From Lachnospiraceae bacterium (GTDB lineage: Bacteria; Bacillota_A; Clostridia; Lachnospirales; Lachnospiraceae), in contig JAETQR010000040.1 in NCBI GenBank assembly GCA_021770615.1, forward strand, positions 1 through 38,388: a stretch of 38,388 bases of DNA, read 5' to 3'. Every line of letters starts with the position of its first letter. The first letter of the stretch is position 1. Below are positions 1-7,878 of this stretch, in pieces. The translations under genes were made by a program, and so were the position numbers. Under the pieces are notes generated by a model. That model did not search any database. It was not told the origin of the DNA and worked only from the letters and a program-made list of their open reading frames with translations.

Positions 1-114
1 ATCAGATAACTTGCTGATGCTGGTGCAGGCAATCTGCTGAGCCCCAACGCGCAACATCAAAATCAGGTGCATCTAATCTGCATAGAACTGGTGCATCTAA
101 TTTGCAGGACAACA
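1..114 (-). mobile_element. Possible IS terminus (IS21-like style) with repeated end motif
   Basis: Read on the minus strand, a motif of the form GCARATTAGATGCACC occurs twice (plus coordinates 90-106 and 66-82, 24 bp apart) and a third, degenerate copy lies at 22-37. The stretch begins on the minus strand with TGTTGTCC at 107-114, exactly where the capsid reading frame loses its expected tail. Elements of the IS21 family start with TG and carry several copies of a short repeat at each end, so an IS end inserted in the capsid gene is a reasonable inference. No transposase is present, because the window stops here. It could instead be a simple tandem duplication. Confidence 0.35.
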
Positions 115-1302
115 CTTGATTGCTTCAGGAAGGATAAGCTTGCCATCCACTCTCTGGGTTCCCATAAAGCCGACCTGACCGGTAGCAGCAAAAAGCTCGG
201 AAAGCTTCTTAAAGGTTCTGCCCTGACGGTCTGCAATCCAGTAATACTTGAAATCACCAAATGCAATGGTCTTTGCACCGGCTGCCGCAGTAGGCATGAA
301 TGCGGAAGTCTTCACAGGTCTGCCCAGAATCGTGTCCGGAGTCCCTGCAACCAGAGAAGGCTGCCATAAATACTGACCGGTAGAATCCTTCAGCTTACGG
401 ATCTGTTTTACAGTCGCATCGTTCAGTAACCAAACTGCATTCTTACGGTAAGGAGCCTTCAAACTGTAGAAGAGGTCAATCACCTCATCTGCAGTAATGG
501 CAGTTGCAGAAGCGGCAGTAACACCGACCTCAGCACCACCGGTTGCTGCAAGAATACCAAGAGGCTTGCCCTTGCCATCGCCATTGAAGAAGGACTCTTC
601 CTCTCTGGAACCGATACGTCTTGCAAACTCCTTGGAGATATATGCTTCCAGGTCAAAGACACTGTCAGCAAGAAACTCCTCAGAAACCTTAATCATGGTA
701 CCAAGCTTGTAAGCACCGATAGATACCTGGCTGAATGCATCATCAGATTCCTGATAAGCACCCTCTTCATCTACCCAGCTTGCAGAACCCTTAGATGCCA
801 CAACCGGAATCTTTCGGTCGCCGCTGGAAGTGCGAATCACATGGGCAAGCGTACGGAATACGTTCTCTTCCTCAAGTGCTTCCACCAGAGTTCTCTCAAA
901 CTCATCAGGTACAAGGTAGCCACCCTCAGAATCCGTACTTTCCTGGAGTGCATTAAGCACAGAAGGCATCGGAGCCTTAACTCTCATGGCATTCCAGAAG
1001 GAGCACTTATACTCATCAGAAGCACGACCGGTCTTCTCTTTCTCATCCTTACCCATCTTGGCACCGGGCTTTCCGGTAAGCGGAGTGCTGGTAGCCTTGG
1101 AAAGCTCTGCATCAATGACAGCCTGTCTCTCCAGTCTCTCAATCTCCTTTCCAAGATTCATAACATCCTGCTCCATCTTGTCGTAGGTCGCAGTATCTTC
1201 CTCGGAGAGCATACCGTCTGCGCCTCTCTTGGCATCAAGAAACTGCTTTGCAGCATCCCATGCCTTTGCTCTTTTCTCTCTCAGTTCTAAAATCTTACTC
1301 AT
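97..1302 (-). CDS. Phage major capsid protein, HK97 family (3' end possibly truncated)
   Basis: Product of 401 aa that assembles the procapsid shell. The first ~100 residues are a charged coiled-coil scaffold-like delta region (MSKILELREKRAKAWDAAKQ onward), normally removed by the prohead protease. This is followed by the typical HK97 E-loop/P-domain pattern, with a conserved STDSEGGYLVPDEF stretch near residue 120 and a late GDFKYYWIADR segment. I chose the ATG at 1302 because GGAGG precedes it by 8 bases; an in-frame extension to 1377 overlaps this site and lacks such support. It lies just downstream of the ClpP-type protease and portal genes, the usual head-module order. The last residues CCPAN replace the tail expected after LILPEAIK and coincide with the repeat-bearing segment at the window edge, so the natural C-terminus may be lost. 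Identification is secure; intactness is not. Confidence 0.9.
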   Translation of the reverse strand: MSKILELREKRAKAWDAAKQFLDAKRGADGMLSEEDTATYDKMEQDVMNLGKEIERLERQAVIDAELSKATSTPLTGKPGAKMGKDEKEKTGRASDEYKCSFWNAMRVKAPMPSVLNALQESTDSEGGYLVPDEFERTLVEALEEENVFRTLAHVIRTSSGDRKIPVVASKGSASWVDEEGAYQESDDAFSQVSIGAYKLGTMIKVSEEFLADSVFDLEAYISKEFARRIGSREEESFFNGDGKGKPLGILAATGGAEVGVTAASATAITADEVIDLFYSLKAPYRKNAVWLLNDATVKQIRKLKDSTGQYLWQPSLVAGTPDTILGRPVKTSAFMPTAAAGAKTIAFGDFKYYWIADRQGRTFKKLSELFAATGQVGFMGTQRVDGKLILPEAIKCCPAN

Positions 1303-1379
1303 CGTCTTTTCCTCCATTTGGATAAAATAAAACGGCTGCATCTCTGCAACCGCCTGTGTCAATTTGTTTCCTGCCATTA

Positions 1380-2126
1380 TCAGTGCGATAACAGCGATAA
1401 TCTCTTCTCCAGCTGATCCACTGGAGTACGTTTCTCTACTGGCTTCTTAGGTGGAATCAGTTTTGAAAGCATGGAATTCATAACCGCCTGCCTGGAAAAC
1501 ATCACAGGAGCACTCATCTCATCGCTAACCGCCATCCCCTCGCCAGCATCATTAGTTACGTCACCCTGTCCATCACCGAACAAGATCTTATCTGCAAAGC
1601 CAAGCTCCATTGCCTTTTTCGCATTGAACCAGCTCTCTGCATCCATCAGCTTCGAAATCTTATCCCTGGCAAGCCCGGTCTTAATCTCATAAGCATTCAT
1701 AATAGATTCCTTCACTTCATCCAGCATCTTCACCGCTTTCTTCATTTCCTCAGAATCTCCGATTGCGATGGTCGCCGGATTGTGAATCATCATCATTGCA
1801 ACAGGACTCATTTCCACCGTAGTTCCAGCCATAGCAATCACAGATGCCGCGGAAGCAGCAAGCCCGTCAATCTTAACTGTCACATCGTATGGATAATCCA
1901 TCAGCATGTTGTAAATCTGAGCCGCAGCAAATACATCACCGCCGGGCGAATTGATCCAGACTGAAATCGGACCTTTACCCATGTTCAGCTCATCTTTGAA
2001 AAGCTTTGGAGTCACCTCATCCCCATACCAGGTCTCATCTGAGATTTCTCCATTCAAAAAGAGCGTTCTCGATTCAAGTTCGCCCTCCTCCTGATTCTTT
2101 ATCCAGTTCCAAAATTTCCGTTTCAT
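1380..2126 (-). CDS. Phage head maturation protease, ClpP/S14 serine protease family
   Basis: Product of 248 aa, a ClpP-fold prohead protease that trims the capsid delta domain during head maturation. Visible motifs are WINSPGGDVFAAAQIY (substrate-strand/oxyanion region), the serine nucleophile in AASAASVIAMAG, the histidine in MMMIHNP, and the acidic residue region around AMELGFAD. The C-terminal ~60 residues are low-similarity and rich in charged residues. The ATG at 2126 has GGAGG six bases upstream and overlaps the portal stop by one base; a GTG three bases earlier is possible but too close to the ribosome site. It is translationally coupled to portal and followed 77 bases later by capsid, the canonical portal-protease-capsid order. 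Confidence 0.92.
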   Translation of the reverse strand: MKRKFWNWIKNQEEGELESRTLFLNGEISDETWYGDEVTPKLFKDELNMGKGPISVWINSPGGDVFAAAQIYNMLMDYPYDVTVKIDGLAASAASVIAMAGTTVEMSPVAMMMIHNPATIAIGDSEEMKKAVKMLDEVKESIMNAYEIKTGLARDKISKLMDAESWFNAKKAMELGFADKILFGDGQGDVTNDAGEGMAVSDEMSAPVMFSRQAVMNSMLSKLIPPKKPVEKRTPVDQLEKRLSLLSH

Positions 2127-3391
2127 CACTTACCTCCATCCTTCTTAGTTGCACCTGCCGCAAAGATTCCTGCATCCGCAAGCTTTGTCATATTTCCATT
2201 GATGAGATACAAATCACCACCGGCCTCTTCCGGAATGCGGTCAAGATTCTCAAGCACACGGATATCATTTGCCGACATCCAGCCATTCTGTCTTGCTGTC
2301 GCATAACCGTTCATTCGGCTCTGATAATCACCTCTGAGCAAGCCGTCCACATTGAACTTAAAGAAATATGTTTTCTTCTCTTCCTGAGTAAGAAGGGCTC
2401 TGACCATTGCCTGCTCCCACCTTGCCACCCAGGGATCCAAAGTGTACTTCACAAACTCCAGTGACTGCTGCTCAATATTAGAAAAGCTCGACTTCTCCAA
2501 GTCACCAACCATGTGAGGCGGCACTCTGAAAATTCGAGCTATCTCATCAATCTGAAATTTTCTGGTTTCCAAAAACTGCGCTTCATTGGGACTAATGGAA
2601 ATCGGCGTATACTTCATTCCCTCTTCCAGAACTGCAACCTTATTGGCATTAGCAGAACCACCAAAGGTTGACTGCCAGCTCTCACGAACCCTGGAAGGAT
2701 CCTTAATGGTTCCCGGATGTTCCAGTACACCCGAAGGAGCTGCCCCATTTGCAAAGAACTTTGCTCCATACTCTTCACATGCAATCGCCATACCAATGGT
2801 ATTCTTCGCCATCGCTATCGGACTGTACCCCACAAGCCCATCAAATCCTAATCCGGGAATGTGAAGTACATCATGCGTCTGTAGTCTCACTGTAGAACCC
2901 TTCAAAGTGTGAGCATCATCCGTACTCATGTTGTACTCGTAATAGAGCTGTCCATCCCCGTCACGATTCACCGTCATTCTGTCCGGCATCAGCGGATAAA
3001 GTGCAATAATCTCGCCCCGTGCATTCCTTATAATCTGACTGTATGCATTCCCCCAAAGAAGCAAATGCGTCATCAAGGTCTCACGGAATACAAAGCTTGT
3101 CATCTCCGGATTTGGCTCATCGTGAAGCAAAAAATAAAGCGGATGATCCACCGCCTTTTCCTTGCCTCCATCCTTGGTATATCTGTAAAACTGTAATGGA
3201 AGTCCAGCCACAGCCTCTGACAATATCCTCACGCAGGAGTACACCGCCGTCATCTGCATCGCCGTTCTTTCATTCACTCTTTTTCCAGAAGTTGAACCTC
3301 CCATAAAGAACGAATACGCACTACCCGAAGTTCTGTCTGTGGGAGCATCCCTTCCACGAAATATGCTGCTTATACTATTGAATAATCCCAT
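2126..3391 (-). CDS. Phage portal protein, HK97-type
   Basis: Product of 421 aa forming the dodecameric ring at the capsid vertex through which DNA is packaged. Diagnostic segments are AVYSCVRILSEAVAGLPLQFY near residue 50, HPLYFLLHDEPNPEMTSF, the loop region LHIPGLGFDGLVGYSPIAMA, and FQIDEIARIFRVPPHMVGDL near residue 270, all hallmarks of the HK97/phi-C31 portal group. Length is normal for the family. It sits upstream of the protease (1-base overlap) and downstream of the terminase genes, from which it is separated by a toxin-antitoxin pair and a tiny membrane ORF. The start is the first ATG; a GGAG lies about 10 bases upstream. Confidence 0.93.
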   Translation of the reverse strand: MGLFNSISSIFRGRDAPTDRTSGSAYSFFMGGSTSGKRVNERTAMQMTAVYSCVRILSEAVAGLPLQFYRYTKDGGKEKAVDHPLYFLLHDEPNPEMTSFVFRETLMTHLLLWGNAYSQIIRNARGEIIALYPLMPDRMTVNRDGDGQLYYEYNMSTDDAHTLKGSTVRLQTHDVLHIPGLGFDGLVGYSPIAMAKNTIGMAIACEEYGAKFFANGAAPSGVLEHPGTIKDPSRVRESWQSTFGGSANANKVAVLEEGMKYTPISISPNEAQFLETRKFQIDEIARIFRVPPHMVGDLEKSSFSNIEQQSLEFVKYTLDPWVARWEQAMVRALLTQEEKKTYFFKFNVDGLLRGDYQSRMNGYATARQNGWMSANDIRVLENLDRIPEEAGGDLYLINGNMTKLADAGIFAAGATKKDGGK

Positions 3392-3405
3392 ATCTCACTA
3401 TCTCC

Positions 3406-3525
3406 TTATCTGAAAATATCACTCCATGCCCTTACTATCTGTATGAAACCCGTAACTGCCAAAGCAAGCAAACCAACAATCACTATAAGAACACAAGCAA
3501 CCATCTTTCCCATAAAAATCTCCAT
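3406..3525 (-). CDS. Small single-pass membrane protein between terminase/TA and portal
   Basis: A 39-codon ORF beginning MEIFMGKMVACVLIVIVGLL, with one strongly hydrophobic helix (about residues 7-27) followed by a short amphipathic tail ending WSDIFR. The ATG at 3525 has AGGTG eight bases upstream; an in-frame ATG at 3543 would add six residues but has no well-placed ribosome site. It ends 14 bases before the portal start. Tiny hydrophobic ORFs at this position recur in related head modules, from memory, but no function is known to me. It could be a non-coding spacer, although its codon pattern and placement argue for a gene. Confidence 0.5.
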   Translation of the reverse strand: MEIFMGKMVACVLIVIVGLLALAVTGFIQIVRAWSDIFR

Positions 3526-3566
3526 AATAAAAGCACCTACCATTTCTGATAGATGCTTCCACCCTT

Positions 3567-3887
3567 CTAGTTATCATTCAATTGTTTATTAATATCTCTG
3601 CCACCATACATAATACGTATAATACTAACGGTAGCACTGGTTTCATCTGGCAGATAAAACACCAAATAATTATCCACCGGCAAAACTCTAAGCCCCTGAC
3701 TATGCCAAGGTTCTTCCTCGTATAATCTGTGTCGCATTGGCATTTGTTCAAGAGAACGGACAGCCTTCATAATGCGTTCTGTTTGTCCGGCAGCTGTTTC
3801 AGGTACCAACAATTCATACGCAATATATTCGTAAATGTCCCTCAAATCCTGTCTTGCTTCGGCGGAATATGCCACATGAAAAATCAT
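3567..3887 (-). CDS. RelE/ParE-family toxin
   Basis: Product of 106 aa with the RelE/ParE fold pattern: an N-terminal beta strand MIFHVAYSAEA, then ARQDLRDIYEYIAYEL, typical of ParE helix 1, a central LEQMPMRHRLY stretch, and C-terminal strands VDNYLVFYLPDE...VSIIRIMYGGRD. ParE members poison gyrase while RelE members cleave ribosome-bound mRNA; the sequence looks closer to ParE but the target is not decided here. The ATG overlaps the antitoxin stop in an ATGA arrangement, so the pair is translationally coupled. The module is placed between the terminase large subunit and the head genes and is clearly an insertion into the packaging operon. Confidence 0.88.
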   Translation of the reverse strand: MIFHVAYSAEARQDLRDIYEYIAYELLVPETAAGQTERIMKAVRSLEQMPMRHRLYEEEPWHSQGLRVLPVDNYLVFYLPDETSATVSIIRIMYGGRDINKQLNDN

Positions 3888-4189
3888 ATGCCAAAATCTC
3901 TTTTCATTTCAGCTTCAATGGCATCTGCTGAGTAAACTCTGCCAGCTTTTACATCAGACATACCTTTTTCAATTTCTTTATCAAATTGTTCTTTCGTAAG
4001 AGAACCATATGCGGGCGGTGCCGTTCTTGGTAATTTCATTTCAAATGGAATTCCCTTTTGCAAAACAATCTGCCGTAGAAACATTCCTACTGCATTTGAC
4101 ATTGGAATTCCTAACTGATCTAATACACTTTCAGCCTGTTCTTTAAGTTCAGGCTCAACTCGTGCAAATACATTTGCTGTTCTTGCCAT
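3884..4189 (-). CDS. RelB/DinJ-family antitoxin
   Basis: Product of 101 aa. The N-terminal MARTANVFARVEPELKEQAE forms the ribbon-helix-helix DNA-binding arm of RelB/DinJ antitoxins, followed by LDQLGIPMSNAVGMFLRQIV, the conserved helix pair. The C-terminal half (SLTKEQFDKEIEKGMSDVKA) is the toxin-wrapping region. The ATG at 4189 was chosen because AAGGAGG lies eight bases upstream; the longer reading frame to 4255 runs through the operator and is not a plausible start. It binds and neutralises the downstream ParE-like toxin and should repress its own promoter, which lies within an 11-bp perfect inverted repeat immediately upstream. Confidence 0.9.
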   Translation of the reverse strand: MARTANVFARVEPELKEQAESVLDQLGIPMSNAVGMFLRQIVLQKGIPFEMKLPRTAPPAYGSLTKEQFDKEIEKGMSDVKAGRVYSADAIEAEMKRDFGI

Positions 4190-4211
4190 AATCATCGCCT
4201 CCTTCAACTGT

Positions 4212-4255
4212 ATTCTATCACAAATGCTTGCAAATGGCAATCTGTTTGCAAGCAT
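4212..4255 (-). promoter_or_regulatory. Promoter embedded in an operator for the RelB/ParE module
   Basis: Minus-strand promoter with -35 TTGCCA (plus 4235-4240), a 17-bp spacer and -10 TAGAAT (plus 4212-4217). A perfect 11-bp inverted repeat, ATGCTTGCAAA (4224-4234) and TTTGCAAGCAT (4245-4255), brackets the -35 box with a 10-bp gap. Binding of the RHH antitoxin to both arms would cover the -35 region and shut the promoter, the usual conditional autorepression of such modules. Confidence 0.8.
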
Positions 4256-4328
4256 CTTATTTATGAATATTATATGGTTGAGGCGTCTAATTTATTCCTC
4301 AGCTCAGCACCCTCGTCACAAAAACAGC

Positions 4329-5957
4329 CTAAAACACCAACAATCCTCTCTCATCATAAACACTTCCCTGCGGCTCACCCTGATTTCTCAGGCATCTGTC
4401 CAGAGCCATTATGGAAGCAACAATTCCATCAATCTTTTCCTTCGACTTAGCCTTAGTAACCTTAATATTTTCCGCGGCATCCGTCTCAATCACCACATTA
4501 CCTGCCATCCAGCGAAGCACGGGTTGTCCTGCATGAACAATCTGCCCTTCCATCAGAAGTCTGTAAAACTCCTTGGTCGGCGTACTCATGCTGGCAAAGC
4601 CCTGTCCGAATGGCACCATCGTAAATCCGGCATCTTCCAAGTTTTGAATCATGTGAGTTGCATTCCATCTGTCCACCGCAATTTCCAGAATGTGATATTT
4701 CTCACCCAGATCACAGATGAACTTCTCAATGAAATCGTAGTGAATCACATTTCCCTCTGTAGCCATCAAATGTCCCTGCTTCTCCCACACATCATACGGA
4801 ACTGAATTTGCCTTCACCCTCTGAGGAATGGTTTCTTCCGGCACCCAGAAGTACGGCATCAGAATATATTTCTCCTCCGCATTTCTCGGTGGAAATATAA
4901 GTACCAGAGCTGTAATGTCTCCAGTACTGGATAAATCCAGTCCGGCATAACAATCTCTTCCCTCCAACAATCTCATATCAATCGGCTCATTGCCTTTCAT
5001 AAAGATTGCATCCGGAATCCATGATGTTGTACTGGATACCCACATATTCATTCGAAGCCACTTGAAGGTTATCTCATCAGCGGGATTTTGTTTTGCCTCG
5101 CGATATGCATCACGAAGTCTTTCAATATCCACCGTATATCCAAGGGAAGGATTTACCTTATACCAGTTTGCTTCATCTTCCCAATCCTCATCATCCTTCA
5201 GTCCATAAACCACCGGATAGAATGTCGGGTCCACACGCCTGCCCTCCAAAATATCAATCGCCTTGGTATGCAATTCAAAAGCAATGGAATTTCTGTCATT
5301 ACCGGCAGTCGTGATAATGAAGTGCAAAGGATTCTGACGGGCATCCGAACTGTACTTGGTAAGCACGTCGTATAACTGACGATTCGGCTGTGTATGAATT
5401 TCATCGAACACAAGTCCCGAAATCGAAAAACCGTGCTTACTTCCAACCTCTGCAGATAACACCTGATAGAATCCTGCATTGCCATAATTGACGATACGTT
5501 TTGTCGCAGACATCAGCTTACTTCTCTTCATAAGAGCTGGTGACATCTCAACCATCTGACGAGCAACATCAAAAACAATAGAAGCCTGCTGTCTATCAGC
5601 TGCTGCACCATAAACCTCAGCACTCGGCTCATTGTCTGCATACAATAAATAAAGAGCGATAGCTGCTGCCAATTCGCTCTTACCTACCTTCTTACATATT
5701 TCAACAAACGCTGTACGGAACTGTCTGTTCCCATCCGGCTTTACAATTCCAAAAATATCTCTGATCAACTGTTCCTGCCACGGTAATAACCAGAATCTCT
5801 TTCCTGCCCATTTACCTTTTGTGTGGCAAAGGTTCTCAATGAAAGTAACCGCCCTGTCAGCTTTCGCCTTATCATAATGAGATGTCGGAAGCATAAATCT
5901 TGTCGGCCGATAGTTTTTGAGCTTGGGATAATCCTTAGGTCTTGTTTCTTTTGCCAT
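4329..5957 (-). CDS. Phage terminase large subunit (YmfN/Terminase_1 type)
   Basis: Product of 542 aa, the ATP-driven DNA packaging motor and headful/cos nuclease. The N-terminal ATPase shows a Walker A-like EICKKVGKSELAAA near residue 90 and a Walker B ISGLVFDEIHT near residue 183, followed by the coupling motif IITTAGN. The C-terminal RNase H-like nuclease carries GLDLSSTGDITALV near residue 340, the second acidic site in VDRWNATHM, and a third in KIDGIVASIMALDR close to the end. Length is typical. The start ATG overlaps the small-subunit stop (TAATG). It belongs to the family usually paired with P27 small subunits and HK97-type portals, consistent with its neighbours. Confidence 0.94.
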   Translation of the reverse strand: MAKETRPKDYPKLKNYRPTRFMLPTSHYDKAKADRAVTFIENLCHTKGKWAGKRFWLLPWQEQLIRDIFGIVKPDGNRQFRTAFVEICKKVGKSELAAAIALYLLYADNEPSAEVYGAAADRQQASIVFDVARQMVEMSPALMKRSKLMSATKRIVNYGNAGFYQVLSAEVGSKHGFSISGLVFDEIHTQPNRQLYDVLTKYSSDARQNPLHFIITTAGNDRNSIAFELHTKAIDILEGRRVDPTFYPVVYGLKDDEDWEDEANWYKVNPSLGYTVDIERLRDAYREAKQNPADEITFKWLRMNMWVSSTTSWIPDAIFMKGNEPIDMRLLEGRDCYAGLDLSSTGDITALVLIFPPRNAEEKYILMPYFWVPEETIPQRVKANSVPYDVWEKQGHLMATEGNVIHYDFIEKFICDLGEKYHILEIAVDRWNATHMIQNLEDAGFTMVPFGQGFASMSTPTKEFYRLLMEGQIVHAGQPVLRWMAGNVVIETDAAENIKVTKAKSKEKIDGIVASIMALDRCLRNQGEPQGSVYDERGLLVF

Positions 5958-6427
5958 TAACCATCACCCCCAAGTAATGCCTCCATCTCATCTTCCGTTT
6001 CCTTCCCTTTGCTGTTACCGGCAATGATTCTACTTCGTGAGGATGGAGTCAATCCAAACTCCGATGCGGCCTGCAGCATCAGCTTCTGATTGGTATTTGC
6101 AATTCCAACCCAAGGAGTCTGCTGCTGATATCCTTTATCAGTCTCAAAAGTAGATCCACCGGAGGTGATATGCTCCTGCGCTTCCTTCCATCTTGCATAT
6201 GACTGACAGTATGCTGCAAAGGCTGCCATGTCCACCTCTGTAAGAACACCCATCTGATTCATCAGCTCAGCCAAGCGTTCCCATTCCTTCTTTGCTTCCG
6301 ACATTAACCAATCAGGACAAGCAGGTATTCCCTTTTCTGGAATCGGTTCTTTGCTATTCAGTTTTCTTTTACCCGGATTGCCTTCCAGTTTCTTAACTGC
6401 TGTAGGCTTTGGCTTTCTTCCTGCCAT
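5957..6427 (-). CDS. Phage terminase small subunit, P27 family
   Basis: Product of 156 aa. MAGRKPKPTAVKKLEGNPGK is the signature start of P27-type small terminases, followed by PDWLMSEAKKEWERLAELMN and a conserved MAAFAAYCQSYARWKEAQ helix, with a C-terminal FGLTPSSRSRI motif. The protein recognises the packaging site and regulates the large subunit. ATG at 6427 is preceded by GGAGG with eight bases of spacing; 15 extra residues upstream are not supported. It overlaps the large-subunit start. The upstream gap to 6598 (about 170 bases) shows no clear ORF or terminator. Confidence 0.92.
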   Translation of the reverse strand: MAGRKPKPTAVKKLEGNPGKRKLNSKEPIPEKGIPACPDWLMSEAKKEWERLAELMNQMGVLTEVDMAAFAAYCQSYARWKEAQEHITSGGSTFETDKGYQQQTPWVGIANTNQKLMLQAASEFGLTPSSRSRIIAGNSKGKETEDEMEALLGGDG

Positions 6428-6597
6428 CGGTATCCCCTCCTTCCCTAATTCTTTGCAAAATAAAAGGACCATGTATCTCTACACGATCCCTATTACTAAT
6501 TTTATGTAATTACATCCAGCTTTTTGTTTCTTTACTCCATGTATGCTCAAAGGAATTATCGTTATGAATTGAATCCACGATGGGCAAAGTTTATTTG

Positions 6598-7185
6598 TCA
6601 TACCAGCACCTCTAGATACATTTTCATTACATCCCCACATTTGAGCATCTCGGCATATCTGATTAGCCTATTCAGATTACGGTCACTCCGATGCAGATAG
6701 GTTGTAAGAACTTCTTTCGTTTCTTCAATTCCGATTTTTTCCCTGTAGAAAACGATATCAACAACAGTTTTCTCAATATCATATATACGAAATCTGTTAT
6801 TTCCATCCTCTACGGTCTCGATACCAACATCAAATCGGTCATCTGTAAAATAGCATACATTCAGTTCCGGCCAATCCGGTAGAGTTGATACCTTTGCTTT
6901 TCTCGGAATTGCTACATCAATGGCATCCGGGCGATAAGTAGACAGATTATAATACACAGCTGCACTCAGCAGACAAACTACTCCGTCTGGTACAAATGCA
7001 TAGGCATAGTAGAAATCCGATCCCTCACCATCAAAATTTGCATTTTCATAATACTTTTTATTCAGTTTTATCAGGATCCCCTGGTCAACCATCTGATTGA
7101 TTTTATAATAGGAAAACCCTTTATCTTTCAGCTCTTGAACGGAAAAAATCATTTGGTCATTGGAAATCTGTGCAGTCTTTGTCAT
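6598..7185 (-). CDS. AbiEi-type antitoxin/transcriptional regulator-like protein (orphan)
   Basis: Product of 195 aa resembling the type IV AbiEi antitoxin family. It has an N-terminal winged-helix region (FSVQELKDKGFSYYKINQMVDQGILIKLNKKYY), then the conserved core with SAAVYYNLSTYRPDAIDVAIPRK, and the late RIYDIEKTVVDIVFYR segment that is very typical of the family. In AbiE systems such a protein represses its own operon and opposes an AbiEii nucleotidyltransferase toxin. No AbiEii gene is adjacent, so this is an orphan regulator, a broken system, or a member with another role. It sits between HNH and terminase genes with its own perfect-consensus promoter, the pattern of a lysogenically expressed moron. 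The ATG at 7185 follows GAGGTGAGAAAG; a GTG nine bases upstream is part of that ribosome site. Confidence 0.8.
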   Translation of the reverse strand: MTKTAQISNDQMIFSVQELKDKGFSYYKINQMVDQGILIKLNKKYYENANFDGEGSDFYYAYAFVPDGVVCLLSAAVYYNLSTYRPDAIDVAIPRKAKVSTLPDWPELNVCYFTDDRFDVGIETVEDGNNRFRIYDIEKTVVDIVFYREKIGIEETKEVLTTYLHRSDRNLNRLIRYAEMLKCGDVMKMYLEVLV

Positions 7186-7216
7186 CTTTCTCACCTCAAT
7201 TCCAGTATATCCAAAT

Positions 7217-7303
7217 TCGTGATAATTATTTAAATATTTTTCGGCATTTTATTATTTTGCCGAATTTCATTTAAATTATAATAATCATTTCACGATTTGT
7301 CAA
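7217..7303 (-). promoter_or_regulatory. Consensus sigma-A promoter and nested inverted repeats for the AbiEi-like gene
   Basis: On the minus strand a perfect -35 TTGACA (plus 7298-7303), a 17-bp spacer and a perfect -10 TATAAT (plus 7275-7280). Downstream in the 5' leader is an inverted repeat TTCGGCA (7240-7246) / TGCCGAA (7258-7264). Outside it, an imperfect AT-rich repeat joins the CGTGATAATTATTTAAAT region (from about 7219) with its complement reaching CACG near 7291-7294, covering the -10 and spacer. This looks like an autorepressor site of the AbiEi winged helix. Confidence 0.75.
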
Positions 7304-7410
7304 TGGATTTTCAGTGAGCTACCCCCATCTTCCATTTCGCGACTGCACACGCAGCACCCACCCGCCGTTCTATAGAAGACAGGTCTGTAGAGATTTCGAT
7401 ACCCCCTACC

Positions 7411-7764
7411 TTATCCCCATCGATCTCCACGCTTCGCATGAATTTGTGAATGACACGACTTACACAACGCAATCAGATTGCTCCGATCATGTGTGCCACC
7501 TTCGCTCAACGGCTTCTTGTGATGGATCTCTTCCACCGGAACTGCAAGTCCACGTTCAAAACATAGCTCACAGAACGGATGCTCCGCAGCGTATTTATCA
7601 CGTATCCTTTTCCATGCACGACCATATCTTTTCTTGGTGCTCTTATCTCTGCTAAACTTTTCATAATCGCTGTTTACTTTTCTTGCATGCTCCTCACAGT
7701 ACCGCCCGGTCACTAATGCAGGACAGCCCGGATAAGCACACGGTTTCTTTGGTTTGCTTGGCAC
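7411..7764 (-). CDS. HNH endonuclease
   Basis: Product of 117 aa. Zinc-binding pairs CAYPGC...YCEEH near the N-terminus and CELC ... CKSCHSQIH later frame the HNH core EIHHKKPLSEGGTHDRSNLIALC. HNH proteins next to terminase genes help the terminase cut concatemeric DNA at cohesive ends in phages of the HK97 type. The GTG at 7764 was selected because GGAGG stands seven bases upstream; longer in-frame starts (ATG at 7779 within that same site) are less likely. The AbiEi-like gene separates it from the small terminase gene, which normally follows directly. Confidence 0.87.
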   Translation of the reverse strand: MPSKPKKPCAYPGCPALVTGRYCEEHARKVNSDYEKFSRDKSTKKRYGRAWKRIRDKYAAEHPFCELCFERGLAVPVEEIHHKKPLSEGGTHDRSNLIALCKSCHSQIHAKRGDRWG

Positions 7765-7878
7765 TGTTACACCTCCATGCATAGCCAGAGCCCTGAAGGA
7801 TCTCTCCCCCAAGGCTCAGTTTCATTCTGCTTTCCGCATTATAACAATATCATATTTACTGACTCTCATTCTATCACA

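Noticed and set aside
841..1290. Rightward 149-aa ORF opposite the capsid gene
   Set aside because: It lies wholly on the reverse of the well-supported capsid coding sequence and shows no recognisable protein pattern or ribosome site.
4224..4255. Extended antitoxin start at 4255
   Set aside because: The extra residues are encoded by the operator palindrome and promoter; the start at 4189 has an ideally spaced ribosome site.
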